From Chara braunii (lineage: Eukaryota; Streptophyta; Charophyceae; Charales; Characeae), in contig BFEA01000329.1 in assembly GCA_003427395.1 (NCBI GenBank), forward strand, positions 796,042-840,035: a DNA stretch of 43,994 nucleotides, read 5' to 3'. Shown here one piece after another: positions 21,993 to 32,726 of the stretch. Positions within the stretch are counted from its first letter, which is position 1. Each line of letters starts with the position of its first letter. The notes beneath the pieces were generated by a model, which was not told the DNA's origin, ran no database searches, and worked only from the letters and a program-made list of their open reading frames with translations. The position numbers and the translations under genes were made by a program.

Positions 21993-22990
21993 ATGGCGTC
22001 GAGGAGCGAGTGTCGGGTGCTGCCGCAGCAACAAACCCCCCAGTATCCCCCGAGCCAGACTCAGGCTGGAGCAGCACACCCAGGGCCCCCAAGATGTCCC
22101 GCCCCTCCTTGTCCCCCTCCCCCAATCAGAAAGATGCCAGCATGGGCCAAAAAGTTGGCAGCGGCGGACCTCGACATCAGATCTATCAACGTTAACGGTC
22201 TGGATCAGCCAAACGAACAAAAAAAAACTGTTTTATGAAAAATGATGACACAAGATATGGCAGGGAAATGACCTGATGCTATAGCGGTACAAGAAACCCA
22301 CCTGACTAACTCACCTCCACACCAACATAGGGCGACCCAAGTCTGGCCATATACGGCCTTTGCAGCCCCGGCCAGATCGTCTGCGTCCACAGGGGTGGCC
22401 ATATGGCTCCCCCCCTCGTCGAGACTAACCCTGATTCAGGCTGAATGGGACAAAGTTGAAGGAAGGTGGGTTTGGTTGAAGGCTGCGATTGGGTCAGAAA
22501 TGATCTATGTGGTTTGCGTGTATGCCCCAAATGATCCAACACTCCGGATCCAGTTCTTTCTCTCCCTTCAACAAGCCCTCTCCACTGATGCGCCAATTAT
22601 AATGTGTGAAGACTTCAACTGTGCCTTTGACTCGGACATGGATATGAGATCCCCCTCCCAGCCGATGTTGGGTGTGGGCTCTCAACTCAAGAGAGGACCA
22701 GATAATACCACGCTTGCCCACATGATGATGGATATGAGTCTCGAGGACACATTCAGATTGTTGCACCCGACCAATCAGGCCTATACATGTGTCCGATCGA
22801 GGGGATCTGTGGGTGTCTCAAACTCGAGAATATATATTTTTCTCATATCAGAAGTCCTTCAAGGTCTGCTAACATCAACTGAGATTCTCCCGTTCTCCCC
22901 TTGTAAATCCTTTGATCATCGTATGGTCGCATTAGGCATCTCCTTCCACTCACACATTGACCGGGGTCTAGGATACTTTCGAGTTTAATT
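21993..22990 (+). pseudogene. LINE ORF2, AP-like endonuclease domain
   Basis: The ORF2 frame has ATG at 21993 (AAATGG context), 48 nt after the ORF1 stop. Endonuclease motifs in order: INVNGL, then IAVQETH (catalytic Glu), VCVYAPND, CEDFN (usually GDFN), NSRIYIFL (catalytic Asp of SRIDYFL replaced by Tyr) and FDHRMV (final Asp-His present). TGA codons at 22236 and 22269 and TAA codons at 22986 and 23001 interrupt it. The domain normally nicks target DNA to prime reverse transcription; the Asp-to-Tyr change alone should inactivate it. Confidence 0.8.
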
Positions 22991-23001
22991 CATCCCTTCT
23001 T

Positions 23002-24929
23002 AAACTCGGTCCTTAGAGCAGCTGGTTCGAGACTTTTGGGCCTACTGGACAACAACCAAACCCCACAATGGATCAATAGTCCAGTGGTTCAATGAGGGAA
23101 TCGTCAACCTGAGAGAAAGATTTAAAAAATTCTTTGTCCAGCGTGCCCGAGAACGGAAAGCGATCCTCGACCGGCTGCTGCAGCAGCTGGAGGACTGGGA
23201 CTCTAAGCAAAATGAAGTCCCGACGGACCACGAAACCTTTGACATGCTCCAAAAAGTCAGGGCTCAACTCCAAGAATTCTTGGATGACTTGGCTCAAAAG
23301 TGGAGACTCCAGGTAAGAATGAGAAAGGATGTCACTGAAGGCATGATGACAATCTTCTTCAATAAGGCCAAAGCAAAAAGTAGGCAGAATATGGTGTCAT
23401 CTCTTAACCATCCTTTTGACGAGGCCCAATCATTGGCTACTAACGCGTATAAAATTGTGGATTACGCATCTCAATACTACAAGCATCTGTTTACCTCACA
23501 AACGGCGCATACTGAACCCCAAGTGCTGGAGCATGCAAGGGAAACACTCTTGACCTCCCTCCTCTCCCTTCTATCCACACTACAGAGAAACGCCCTTGAC
23601 ACCCTGATCTCACAAGGGGAGATCTTTCGAACCCTCCAGGAGATGGATGATGAGAAGACCCCCGGATTGGATTCCTTTCCAAAGGAATTCTGGATCCATT
23701 TCTGGCCAACTCTAGAGGAAGACTTCATGTTGTACGGCAAGTCCGTCTTCCATGAGGAAACGTTTGGAGGCATGATTGAACAAGGGGTGACGACCTTGCT
23801 TTATAAAAAAGGGGATAAGGCTGATATCCGAAACTATCGCCCTATCACCCTTTTGCCCGTGCCATATAAAATTCTTGCAAAAACATGGACTAATAGATTG
23901 CTACCCCTTGTCCCTCACCTCATCCACTCAGACCAATATGGATTTATGCCATATCGAAACATCCAAGATAATGTCATGTTAGTGAATGAAACAATCCGGT
24001 ACACCCGACAACGGAAGGCTAAAGCGGCCATACTGTTCATTGATTTTGAGAAAGCATATGACCATGTTGACTGGGACTTCCTGGACACGTGCCTCAAAAG
24101 AATGCACTTCGGTCCGCGATTTTGCGCCAGGGTCAGCATATTCCATCAAACTACATCTACAAACATCATGTTGAATGGACACCTGACCCCGCCGTTTAAG
24201 CTTCAACGATCAGTACGACAAGGTGACCCTATTGCCCCCATGCTTTTTGTCCTCATCATGGAGGCTTTGGCATCCATGATCAGAATGAACCCTTTGATCC
24301 AGCGCATTGAGGTGTCGGAAATCCCCAACCACCTTATCCCGATCACCTCCCTGTTTGTTGATGACCTCACAGTTCTCTTCAAGGCAAACACTGGGAGCTT
24401 TCAGGCTTTGGCCCATACCATCCACCTATTTGAGATTGCCTCGGATATGAAAGTTAATTGGGGTTCGAAAACAGAAGGCTGGTGGCTCGACCCCATGGGC
24501 GGCCAGCCCCCCCCGAACCCCCAAGTGGCATGGAGACACAAAGAGGCAGCAACCAGAGTACTGGGGGTGAATCTCACCGCGGTGGGAACCTCCCCGGATC
24601 ATGGGGAGACCCTAATAGAACTAGCCGTCAATAAATTTGCCCAATGGGATGCTAAACACACATCTCTGGTTGGGAGAGTCTTGGCAATTAACAATGCCAT
24701 CTTCGCCTCCATTTGGTACAGAGTTGCATTTTGGCAACTCAACAACAAACAAATCACCAAACTCAAACAGGCTGCTTCAACCTACCTCTGGAAAAATGAC
24801 CATAAGGACACTCATGCAATAAGGAGAGTGGCCTGGGACACAATAGTACAACCCAGATCTCGAGGCGGGCTGGGCGTAATCAATCCGGAGGAAGAAATCA
24901 AAGCCCTTATCTTCAAGTTCCTCGTTTGA
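23002..24929 (+). pseudogene. LINE ORF2, reverse transcriptase domain
   Basis: Same frame as the endonuclease. A helical linker (WAYWTTTKPHNG to about 23400) leads into the RT: KTPGLDSFPKEFW, NYRPITLLPVPYKILAK, motif A FIDFEKAYDHVDW (Asp at 24042), motif B SVRQGDPIAP and motif C FVDD at 24354-24365. The catalytic aspartates are intact, although Val replaces the usual Ala of FADD. The thumb and linker (WDAKHTSLVGRVLAINN) follow. The frame stops at TGA 24927-24929. The role is target-primed reverse transcription of the element RNA. The longest open piece is 23244-24929 (561 codons). Confidence 0.92.
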
Positions 24930-25476
24930 CTCCTGCTCGGCAATGACATCCCCTGGACCGCATATGCGCATCTTCAACTGGCTTGTTTGGCCCCCCCCGT
25001 CCCACCTCCTCCACCCTGTGCATCCCCTTCAATGGCTCACTAATAACTGTTGGTCCATTCCTCGCTGTCCCCGCTCGGATGTCGACGACACGCCAGCTGG
25101 CCTCGCCAAGCTGGATCTCAGGGCCGACCCGCTGTGGACAGCCATGCTCACCTTATGGAGAGAAAGAGGTCCGCGCCAAACCCCTACACCACTCAAATGG
25201 GAGGAGATATGGCGCCAACCATTATTCGGCCATCCACAAATAGTGGATCATACGGGTTTACCTTTCTCCCTCAAGGGTAATGCCAAGTGGAAACGATGGG
25301 TGCAGAAGGGGATTTACAAAGTCGGGGATTTATGGGACAGTTCCACTCGGGCATGGCATTCTCAGGACTCGCTCATGTCTGACACAGGCCCGATCACAAA
25401 CATGGCCCAATGTTACATGCCCAGATGGGCAATGTACATAATAACCAAGGATCCGCAATGTGATGAAAAGGACTGA
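24930..25476 (+). pseudogene. LINE ORF2, C-terminal region (shifted frame)
   Basis: The ORF2 frame continues a short way past the TGA (LLGNDIPWTAYAHLQLA), then shifts at a C8 run near 24990 into the frame of 24943-25476. That frame encodes WTAMLTLWRERGPRQTP and WKRWVQKGIYKVGDLWD, typical of the region after the RT in plant-type LINEs. I see no RNase H domain or CCHC finger. It ends in TGA. Confidence 0.7.
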
Positions 25477-25543
25477 ATGGACAGTGCGGCGCAAGTGAAA
25501 TCTCAACAAGCAATGTACATTCAGATATATACAAAATGGTGCT

Positions 25544-25795
25544 TTACAGCGCAGTGGAAGACTTAGATACAAGTCCCGACTTGACCGGGACTGACCTCTT
25601 TACGTAGTACAAGATAGCGAAGCAGAAGGCTAGAATACTCATGACGAGCCCAATCAATGTCGCAATGCAGACTAAACATACATCATTCTCATCACAAGGT
25701 GTGAAGAGGCCTGGCGCTATACACAGGAAGAGGCGCCAAGTCCAGCCATGCACAGACGAAGAGGAGGGGAGAGATGGGCAAGTCGTCAACACCAA
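25544..25795 (-). CDS. Possible C-terminal exon with one membrane helix
   Basis: An 83-codon minus frame whose residues about 40-66 form a strongly hydrophobic helix (VCLVCIATLIGLVMSILAF and onward to YYVKR), followed by a short Lys/Ser-rich tail and stop. Downstream on minus is AT-rich sequence like a 3' untranslated region. The layout suggests a single-pass or tail-anchored protein end, possibly a host exon with its acceptor around the helix start. I do not recognise a family. It lies between the LINE end and a CT microsatellite. Confidence 0.25.
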   Translation of the reverse strand: MVLTTCPSLPSSSSVHGWTWRLFLCIAPGLFTPCDENDVCLVCIATLIGLVMSILAFCFAILYYVKRSVPVKSGLVSKSSTAL

Positions 25796-25870
25796 ATCTC
25801 GTTACAAGTCCCAAATAATCCCTCGTCAAAATGCCTGAAGTCCAATGTTGAGTCTGGATCCACATGTCAC

Positions 25871-25874
<4 letters not shown>

Positions 25875-25923
<49 letters not shown>
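25875..25923. repeat. (CT)24 microsatellite
   Basis: Perfect CT run; a shorter TCTCTCTCTC lies near 25998. Confidence 0.97.
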
Positions 25924-25927
<4 letters not shown>

Positions 25928-26625
25928 GATGCAGTGAAGTCAGATATCGAGAGGGTGAGAGGGAGATGGTGGACTGAGAAGAGGAAGAAGAAGAACTCTC
26001 TCTCTCTCATATGCCAGGTACTAACCTGTGAAGGTGGCCCTGTGTGGCAATGTCGTGCGCATCGGTCTGGCACCGCACGGGGCAGCGCGGGACCCTCCCG
26101 GCCGCGTCACGCAGGAGTTGGATAAAATCCTTCGTCGCAATATACATGGAGCTTCCATAAGCCGCTTCGGCCGAGTGCGCCAACCATACCTCTCGCGAGC
26201 CCCTACGACAGGATACGCCCTACGAGAGGCACAACTTACCTCCACCTTACGGGAGCTGTCACCTCCCTTCAGTGGGCGTATCCCCGCCGAGCTACCAGTC
26301 CACAGTACGAAAGCTAATCAGTTGCAATTGCAGAGGTGGACCAACCGAGGGCGTTTCTCGCTCGCTATAGCATAGGGGGTACGCGAGGTAGTACGCCTAT
26401 CGGGCCTGCACGCGAACCGGCATCTTGGGGGGGGCTGAAGTCCCAAGCGCGACTCGACGTCAGTCGACTAGGACGCATCCCACACACCACGCGCACACCA
26501 TTTTACAAAGGAAAAACTAAAACACACACACACACATACGAAACGATACAACACAAACAACGCGACAGCGCTCCTAGCCCCTCGGTAGCCAACCCATAAC
26601 TTTCCAATGCGGGAATCGGACAGGT

Positions 26626-26650
26626 GTCGCGCGCGAGACTTAGTATAAAA
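26626..26650 (+). promoter_or_regulatory. TATA-bearing module shared by all copies
   Basis: GTCGCGCGCGAGACTTAG is followed by TATAAAA. The same module recurs at 27203-27227 (TATAAAG), 29318-29340 (TATAGAA) and 31086-31108 (TATAAGA), each preceded by CCATAACTT. It looks like a core promoter on the plus strand, opposite to the orientation inferred for the element. Confidence 0.35.
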
Positions 26651-26773
26651 CCGCGCGAACGCAGGGACTACTCATATCGACTAGCAATGCAAACGTACGC
26701 AAGTAGTCGCAACGATGGCGTACCATGTAGTACCCATACTTATGCGGTCCTCGTTAATCTCGAGGGTCGTATT

Positions 26774-26789
26774 CGACACTCAAGTGTCG
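26774..26789. repeat. Conserved 16-nt palindrome (copy Y)
   Basis: CGACACTCAAGTGTCG, identical to copies X and Z. Confidence 0.85.
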
Positions 26790-27323
26790 GCTAACACGCG
26801 CCTTGAGGGTTAATCTCTTGACGCTGGACAACCGCCAAGCGCGGTTGAAGACCACACACCCTCTTCTGCACTCTGTGCACAGTGGGTGGTACACAGGTCC
26901 ATACCTGTGGTGGTAGTCGTCTCTCGTGGCCCTAGGGGCAAGTCCTCCCTGGGTCTGCGCGAAGGTCAACGGGTTTGACTTTGATGGTTGTCACGGACTA
27001 CAACGTCCAACCATGAAAATCCCTAAGAAGCAAACGATAAGGATTAGGCCAAAGGTTCCTCCACCTAACAACTAGAATTATGGCCCTGGGGTACCCTCCC
27101 TTTTTCGCGCGGTGTTGGCGGCCTCTAGCAATCCCAAACACTCGCCTATATGTGTCGGTCCCTTTGTGATTCCATAACTTTTACACACTAGGGCGGCAAA
27201 ACGTCGCGCGCGGGGTTTTAATATAAAGTCGCCCAACCGCAACCTATCTCATTCCAACCAACAATGCCAACCCTACGTGGCAATCGCGGCTCCGACCTCG
27301 TGATATTGAATGGCTGAAGGAAT

Positions 27324-27352
27324 ATATCGTGAGGGGTCACCCCACACGATAT
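27324..27352. repeat. Apical-core hairpin (copy Y)
   Basis: Stem ATATCGTG/CACGATAT (8 bp), one A-A mismatch, then GGGGT/ACCCC around one C. The Z counterpart at 31213-31243 keeps the apex AGGGGTCACC but has the unrelated outer stem CTGAGC/GCTCAG. Confidence 0.8.
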
Positions 27353-28255
27353 TGAACGGCTGAAGGACATGCCGTTCAACCCTCGCGGCATTTCCTCCTT
27401 CGGGGTGGGGTGTCTCGATGGGCAAGGCAAATAGGCTCTGCGCGAGGGAAAACCCCTCCCCTGCAGAGCCTAGGGTTTGGGATGTCCCGGACAAGGACCT
27501 CGAATCCCGGCCCAGGACCAACGTTCGACTAAAAAAAAACTCAAGAAGCAAGTAAAAGAAAAGGAAGGGTCTTCCCTGGGCCTCTCAGTCTTAACCTCTA
27601 AGTATGCTCTTCGTACGGGGCCCCTTAACCCATACAAACATTCATCCCATGTACACCCATGTATACATATATAAAAGGGGGAAGCATGTGACGATCACTT
27701 CTCACAGTCTCATTGGGGTCCCTCACAACCATACGTATATATGTGATCGCAGGCAACCAAATCCAGAATATGATTCATAGCATATACCTTCAAATCACAT
27801 CAACGAGTCAATCAACAGCCCACGCACTACACGGAGTCAACCCCAACCATCTTCAACACTCATACCCCTCGCTTTAGCCATGCAAGCCCCAACCTCTTGT
27901 CCAACCAACCTTAATTAAATACTCAGTACCTTTGTTGAATGGCCATTCAATAAAAGTCCGGGTGAAACCATAATGAAACAAAGAAAATCGGCAGGGCTAA
28001 AACCTTTTAGGTTGGGTGTGGAGGGTGAGTTGGAATTGAGTCGTAAACCGACGAATCGGCAACCGACCTGTCATCAGTGATAACGGATGATGATCCTCAA
28101 GGGATCGAGCTGAGTCTAATCCTGAACTTGAATCGGACGATCAAAAGGACCTGTAACACATGACATGTCAATGTCCCAGGCTAAACCTATAAGTTCATGG
28201 AGAACAATCTTCATATCGTGATAGTTTACTCTCTTCAAGTTGTGATACGGCTATA

Positions 28256-28717
28256 GTCAGACCACCTAAACTTATAGAACAGTCTGATTAGCTCGTTCCT
28301 AGATAAAAAAGTAGTAAAGTATAACCAAGTTATAACCATTGGGTTCCAGCATGTGCGAGGCTTTGAGCCAGACCCCCTGAACTTACAGAAGGGTCCAACT
28401 CTCTGCAAGATCCGTTTCTATCTGAGCCATTATGTGTGTGGCATTGAGTCAAACCCCCTGAACTTACAGAAGGGTCTGCCTCTTTGCCAAGATTATTTCT
28501 TTAGAATAAAGAGAAGGAAGAGACTGGGCCACCTGAACTTACAGAACGGCTCGGTCTCCTCGTTCAGAAATCAAAGAAACAGGTAAAATCCCAATGAAAA
28601 CAAGGCAACCCAAGGCACAAAAACTTATTGAGCGCCCTGAGTCCCTGAAAATCAGGCACAATCAAACCCCTCACAGGTCAGAGCAATCAGGCCACCTGAA
28701 CTTACAGAACAGCCTGA
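28256..28717. repeat. Hairpin array, copy Y (five units)
   Basis: Units at 28256-28288, 28371-28395, 28449-28478, 28520-28558 and 28687-28717 share a loop region near ACCTGAACTTACAGAAC with an inner CTG/CAG stem (CTA/TAG in the first). Outer stems differ: GACCC/GGGTC, TCAGGC/GCCTGA, GAGAC/GTCTC and others. Spacing is irregular (60-170 bp). Confidence 0.85.
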
Positions 28718-29464
28718 CCCTCCATGCAAACCATATCACTGGTGTCGAGCACATCGGTCCGGCACTGCACGTAGCCGCGCGGGACCCTCTCGGCCGTGTC
28801 ACGCAGGAGTTGGACCAACCACGACACAAACACGCGCATGGAGCTTCCTTAGGCCGCTCCGGACGGGTGCGCCAGCCATACCTGTGGCGAGCCCCTATGA
28901 CAGGATAGGGCTTACGCGAGACACAACTTACCTCCACCTTACGGGAACTGTCACCTCCCTTCGATGGGCGTATCCCCGCCGAGCTACCAGTCCACAGTAC
29001 GAAAGCTACTCGGTTGCAATCGCAGAGGTGGACCAGCCGAGGGCGTTTCTCGTTCGCTGTAGCATAGGGGGTACACGCGGTAATACGCCTATCGGACCCG
29101 CACGCGAACCGACATCTTGGGGGGCTGGAGTCCCAAGCGCGGCCCGATGTCGGTCGACTAGGACGCATCCCACACACCACGCGCACAACACCTTACGAAC
29201 ACAATAATAAAACATACGCACACACACATACGAAACGACACAACGCAAACAACGCGACAACGCTCCTAGCCCCTCGGTAGCCAACCCATAACTTCCCGAT
29301 GCAGAAATCAGATAGACGTCGCACGAGACACAGTATAGAAGTCGCGCGGATGCAGGGCTAACTCATGTCCACTCGCAATGCAAACGCACGCACGCGGTCG
29401 CAGTGATGGCGTACTATGTAGTACCCATACTCATGCGGTCCTCGTTACTCTCGAGGGTCGCATT

Positions 29465-29480
29465 CGACACTCAAGTGTCG
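29465..29480. repeat. Conserved 16-nt palindrome (copy Z)
   Basis: CGACACTCAAGTGTCG, as in X and Y. Confidence 0.85.
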
Positions 29481-29659
29481 GCTGACACGCGCCTTGACGG
29501 TTAATCTCTTGACGCTAGACAACCGACGTGCGCTGTTGAAGACCACACCCTCTTTTGCACCCTGTGCAGAGGGGTTGAGTAGACAGCTTTAAGCTGTCGT
29601 GGCGGTCGAACATCAAGGGGTTTGACTTTGACGGCCGCCACGGACTATAACGTCCAACT

Positions 29660-30747
29660 ATATACAACTTGGATACTTTAAACAGTTCAAGGCAACTAGA
29701 GTGGTCTAGTCATGTGCCCAAAGAAGAGAAAAGTAGTTGTGCCTTCTGTTTGTGTATATTTGGCCAAGTCAGAACGCTCTATAAGTTTAGGTATTCTGAC
29801 TCTAGGACTGGCTAAGTTGAGTTGTTCTGTAAGTTCAGGCGGCCTGACCTATGCCTTATGTAAGCTGGGTATAATGGGTTAAACCATTGAGAGATCATGA
29901 ACTATTGTTTGTTCAGGTTGACTTGGGGCTGATGAGAGTACTTATCTTTGTGGTTTGGCTTGCATGTGACTGAGTGAGGCCACTACTTAGTCTGAGTTTC
30001 AGGTTGATAGGTAGTTGCTTTAGTTGCTCGCCACGTGTTAGAGCCATAGGAGTTAGTGTCAATTCCTGCATTTTCTGTAGTATCTTTCTTTTACTTAGGT
30101 CAATTCCTGCATTTTCAGAGATTTTTTCTTATACTTGGGTTTGTCTTTCTTCATATCTGACTTAGTTAAAATCTGGGAAGTCTCCTTTTCTAAAGGGGGT
30201 GCTGCCCAAATTTTTGCTAATTCGGGGAGTTAGACAAAATTGAACTTTGGGAAGTCAAGGTAGTTCTTAAATTCTGAACTTAAGCTTTGTATGAATTTTG
30301 GCATAGCACTTTTTTAGAGGGAGTGCTGCCGGAATTTCTACAAAATTAAGGAGTTAATTAAATTCTGTCTAAAGTTGAACTCGAGCTGTCTTTCGAGTTC
30401 ATATGTGACTTAGTATAAATCTGGAAAGTCTCCCTTTCTAAAGGGAGTGCTGCCCAAACTTCTACTATTTCAGGGAGTTTGACATAAGTTTAACTTTCCA
30501 GAGTTAAGAATTATTCCTGTTGTTTATATCTGACTTACTATAAATCTGGAAAGCCTCCTTTCTAAAGTAAATGCTGCCCAAATTTCTACTATTTCAGGGA
30601 GTTAGACATAATTTTGACTTTCTAAGAGTTAGTAATTATTTATGTTTTCATATCTGGACTTATGTAAATTCTGGAAAGACACTTTTCCTACGGGAAGCGC
30701 TGCCGAAATTTTCTTAGTTTATTAGAGATCGATTATGTTTTGACAGG
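29660..30747 (+). repeat. LTR fragment in inverted orientation inside copy Z
   Basis: Reads as the reverse complement of 32297-33060: shared blocks include AGCTGGGTATAA, ACTATTGTTTG, GACTTGGGG, CAGGTTGATAGGTAGTTGC and several 124-bp units. It ends in TTTTGACA at 30747, followed by sequence homologous to that outside the LTR end at 32297, so the homology extends past the LTR boundary. Confidence 0.75.
29768..29850. repeat. Two hairpins homologous to the arrays, inverted
   Basis: 29768-29800 has a perfect 7-bp outer stem GTCAGAA/TTCTGAC and an inner CTA/TAG. 29821-29846 has inner CTG/CAG. By alignment of the inverted LTR fragments they lie where copy Z has the TCCA/TGGA type at 32908-32941. 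Confidence 0.8.
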
Positions 30748-30750
30748 TGG
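30155..30750. repeat. 124-bp tandem repeat (five units) in the LTR fragment
   Basis: Units begin near 30155, 30280, 30402, 30527 and 30649. Each carries a palindrome such as CTCCCTTTCTAAAGGGAG next to GTGCTGCC, then GGGAGTTAGACA. Three to four more units lie inverted at 32300-32640, and a decayed one at 10432-10600. Confidence 0.85.
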
Positions 30751-30769
30751 AGGTCTTTGATAAGTCCAC

Positions 30770-31009
30770 TTTGACTAAGGGAAGATTTTGCCAAACACAA
30801 AAAAAAAAGACTTACTCCGACCCCCATTAGCTAATGACCCTATAAAATGGAAAGGGGGTGGATAAGCCCAAACGACGCGCGCGCGGAGGAGGTCCGGTAT
30901 TCTATCCATAGGCTACCTGGCGTCCGGGATAATGAGGTCCGTGCACGGATCCCCAAAGGCTGACCGGAGCTAGTCCTCCGCCCATGTGCCGCTTTATGTT
31001 ACCAAGACC
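30770..31009. other. Non-coding spacer
   Basis: Starts with leader sequence belonging to the inverted LTR fragment; contains A10 at 30802 and TATAAAATGG at 30841. No ORF of note. Confidence 0.4.
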
Positions 31010-31212
31010 CCAAGTTTAGTGGTCGTGTCGCGCTCGTGATCTCGCCGCCTGACCCATAACTCTTTTAGTGCGGGATGCGACGAGTGTCGCGCGCGAACTT
31101 AGTATAAGATCGCGAGGGCGCTGGACCTACACATACTATCTCGCTATGCAGTTCTACGCGAGTAACCGCGATGACGACGCATTGTGTAGTGCCCACACCC
31201 AAATGGTCTATT

Positions 31213-31243
31213 CTGAGCCAAGGGGTCACCTTTCGATGCTCAG
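31213..31243. repeat. Apical-core hairpin (copy Z)
   Basis: Outer CTGAGC/GCTCAG, inner AAGG/CCTT with apex GGGGTCACC. Confidence 0.75.
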
Positions 31244-31597
31244 GCGTTGGTTGAAGCGCGATCCAATGAGGGTAATCCCTTTAGCGCGCGTAAAACCGGC
31301 CTGAGGGCTTTTCCATCTTCAGCACCCTGAGGTGTCCCAACGGGTGCAGGGCAAGACGATCCCTAGGGCAAGAGGGAGTTTGGAGCAGTGGTGAGTTGTA
31401 TGGCGCATCACCAGCAACACGCTGACCCTTCTGCCCGGAACTTTATCGTTCCACCAAGATAAATCGCAACGAGGAAAAGAAACAAGAATTTGCGAGGGAT
31501 ATCCCCCTCCCTTCTATTCACCCCACCCTTCGACTGACCCTTAGTACGCGGGCACTTCAGGCCACGCTAGCTCCACACGTAGGTACACATGCGCTGG

Positions 31598-31600
<3 letters not shown>

Positions 31601-31628
<28 letters not shown>
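31601..31628. repeat. (AT)14 microsatellite
   Basis: Perfect AT run. Confidence 0.97.
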
Positions 31629-31633
<5 letters not shown>

Positions 31634-32273
31634 AGGGGAATAATTATGTGACGATCCCTTCTCACAGTCATAGTGAGCCTCCTCCTAGCCACACATATAT
31701 ATGTGATCGCAAGGCAGCCCAACCAAAACCCCAAGTCTTTGAACATACCTGCAATCACATCAAAAGTCAGACAAGAGTCCACACACTACGCGAAGTCAAC
31801 TCCAACCAGTTCCTATACTCATACCCCTCGCTTTAGCCATGCAAACCCCAACTTCCAGCCAACCAACCTCAATTAAAATACTCAGTACCTTTGTTAAATG
31901 ACCATTCAATAAAAGTCCGGGTGAAACCCTTAGCAAACAAAAAAAGATCACCAGGGCTAAAGCCTTTTAGGTTGAGTATGGGGAGCGAGTAGGAATTCAG
32001 TCGTGAGCTGACGAATCGGCAACTGACCTGTTATCAGTGATAACAGATGATGATCCTTGCAGGATCAAACTGAACTAGCCCAAGTCCTGAATCGAATGTC
32101 CAAGAAAGGCCTGTACCATAAGACAGGTCAATGCCCAAGCTAAATCATCAGCATACGGGGGATGACCCTCCATAGCAAATTCTCACCCAAGTTACCTACC
32201 AACTAAATCAAAATCTACCCCTAAATCAGTGCCCAAGCAAAGGTGGACTAACGACAGGATCTCCCCTATTCAG

Positions 32274-32295
32274 GGTGGATCGCCAAAATCGCCAT
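32274..32295 (-). other. Primer-binding-site-like sequence
   Basis: On the minus strand the LTR end TTCTGACA is followed after two bases by TGGCGATTTTGGCGATCC. Many plant LTR elements prime from tRNA sites beginning TGGCG at this place. The match to a specific tRNA was not verified. Confidence 0.4.
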
Positions 32296-32726
32296 CTGTC
32301 AGAATATAATCTAACTCCTCTAAATCAAGAAAATTTTGGCAGCGCTTCCCGTAGGAAAAATGTCTTTTCATAATTTATATCAGCCCGAATATGAGAACAG
32401 AAATAGTCTTTGACTTTCCAAAGTCCAATTTTGTCTAACTCCCTAAATTAGCAAACATTTGGGCAGCACTCCCTTTAGAAAATGAGACTTTCCAGATTTT
32501 TACTAAGCCATACATGAGTTTTAAACAGGTTGAACTTTGAGAAGTCAAGAATTGACTAACTCCCTGGATTTGTAGAAATTTCGGCAGCGCTTCCCGTAGA
32601 GAAAGTGGCTTACCAAATTTTATACAAAGCCAAGTATAACAAAAGATCCCAGAAAATGCGAGAATCGATCTAAGTAAGAAAAACTTAGCAGGAATTGACC
32701 TAACTCCTATCGCTCTAGCACGAGGC

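Larger units (their letters stand above)
17450..25480 (+). mobile_element. LINE (non-LTR retrotransposon), decayed
   Basis: Two consecutive coding regions in the order typical of plant-type LINEs: ORF1 (17810-21945) with a basic N terminus and CxxC finger remnant, then ORF2 (from 21993) with endonuclease and reverse transcriptase. At least seven in-frame stops and two frameshifts make it inactive. The 5' end is not defined by sequence features; 17450 is an estimate. No poly(A) tail or target duplication was found at the 3' end. Confidence 0.85.
26033..28739 (-). mobile_element. Large non-coding element, copy Y
   Basis: Module A (26035-27005) aligns along its whole length with 28740-29660 of copy Z. 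Module B (27140-27550) corresponds to 31010-31470, module C (27640-28190) to 31580-32150, and the hairpin array 28256-28717 to the copy Z array. The LTR end and primer-binding-site region seen in Z are missing. Copy Z begins directly at 28740, so Y and Z are in direct tandem. No recognised coding domain. Confidence 0.75.

Noticed and set aside
28671-29186. 171-codon minus ORF, partly conserved in copy Y
   Set aside because: Conservation reflects nucleotide similarity of module A on all frames; the Y version is broken and no domain is recognisable.
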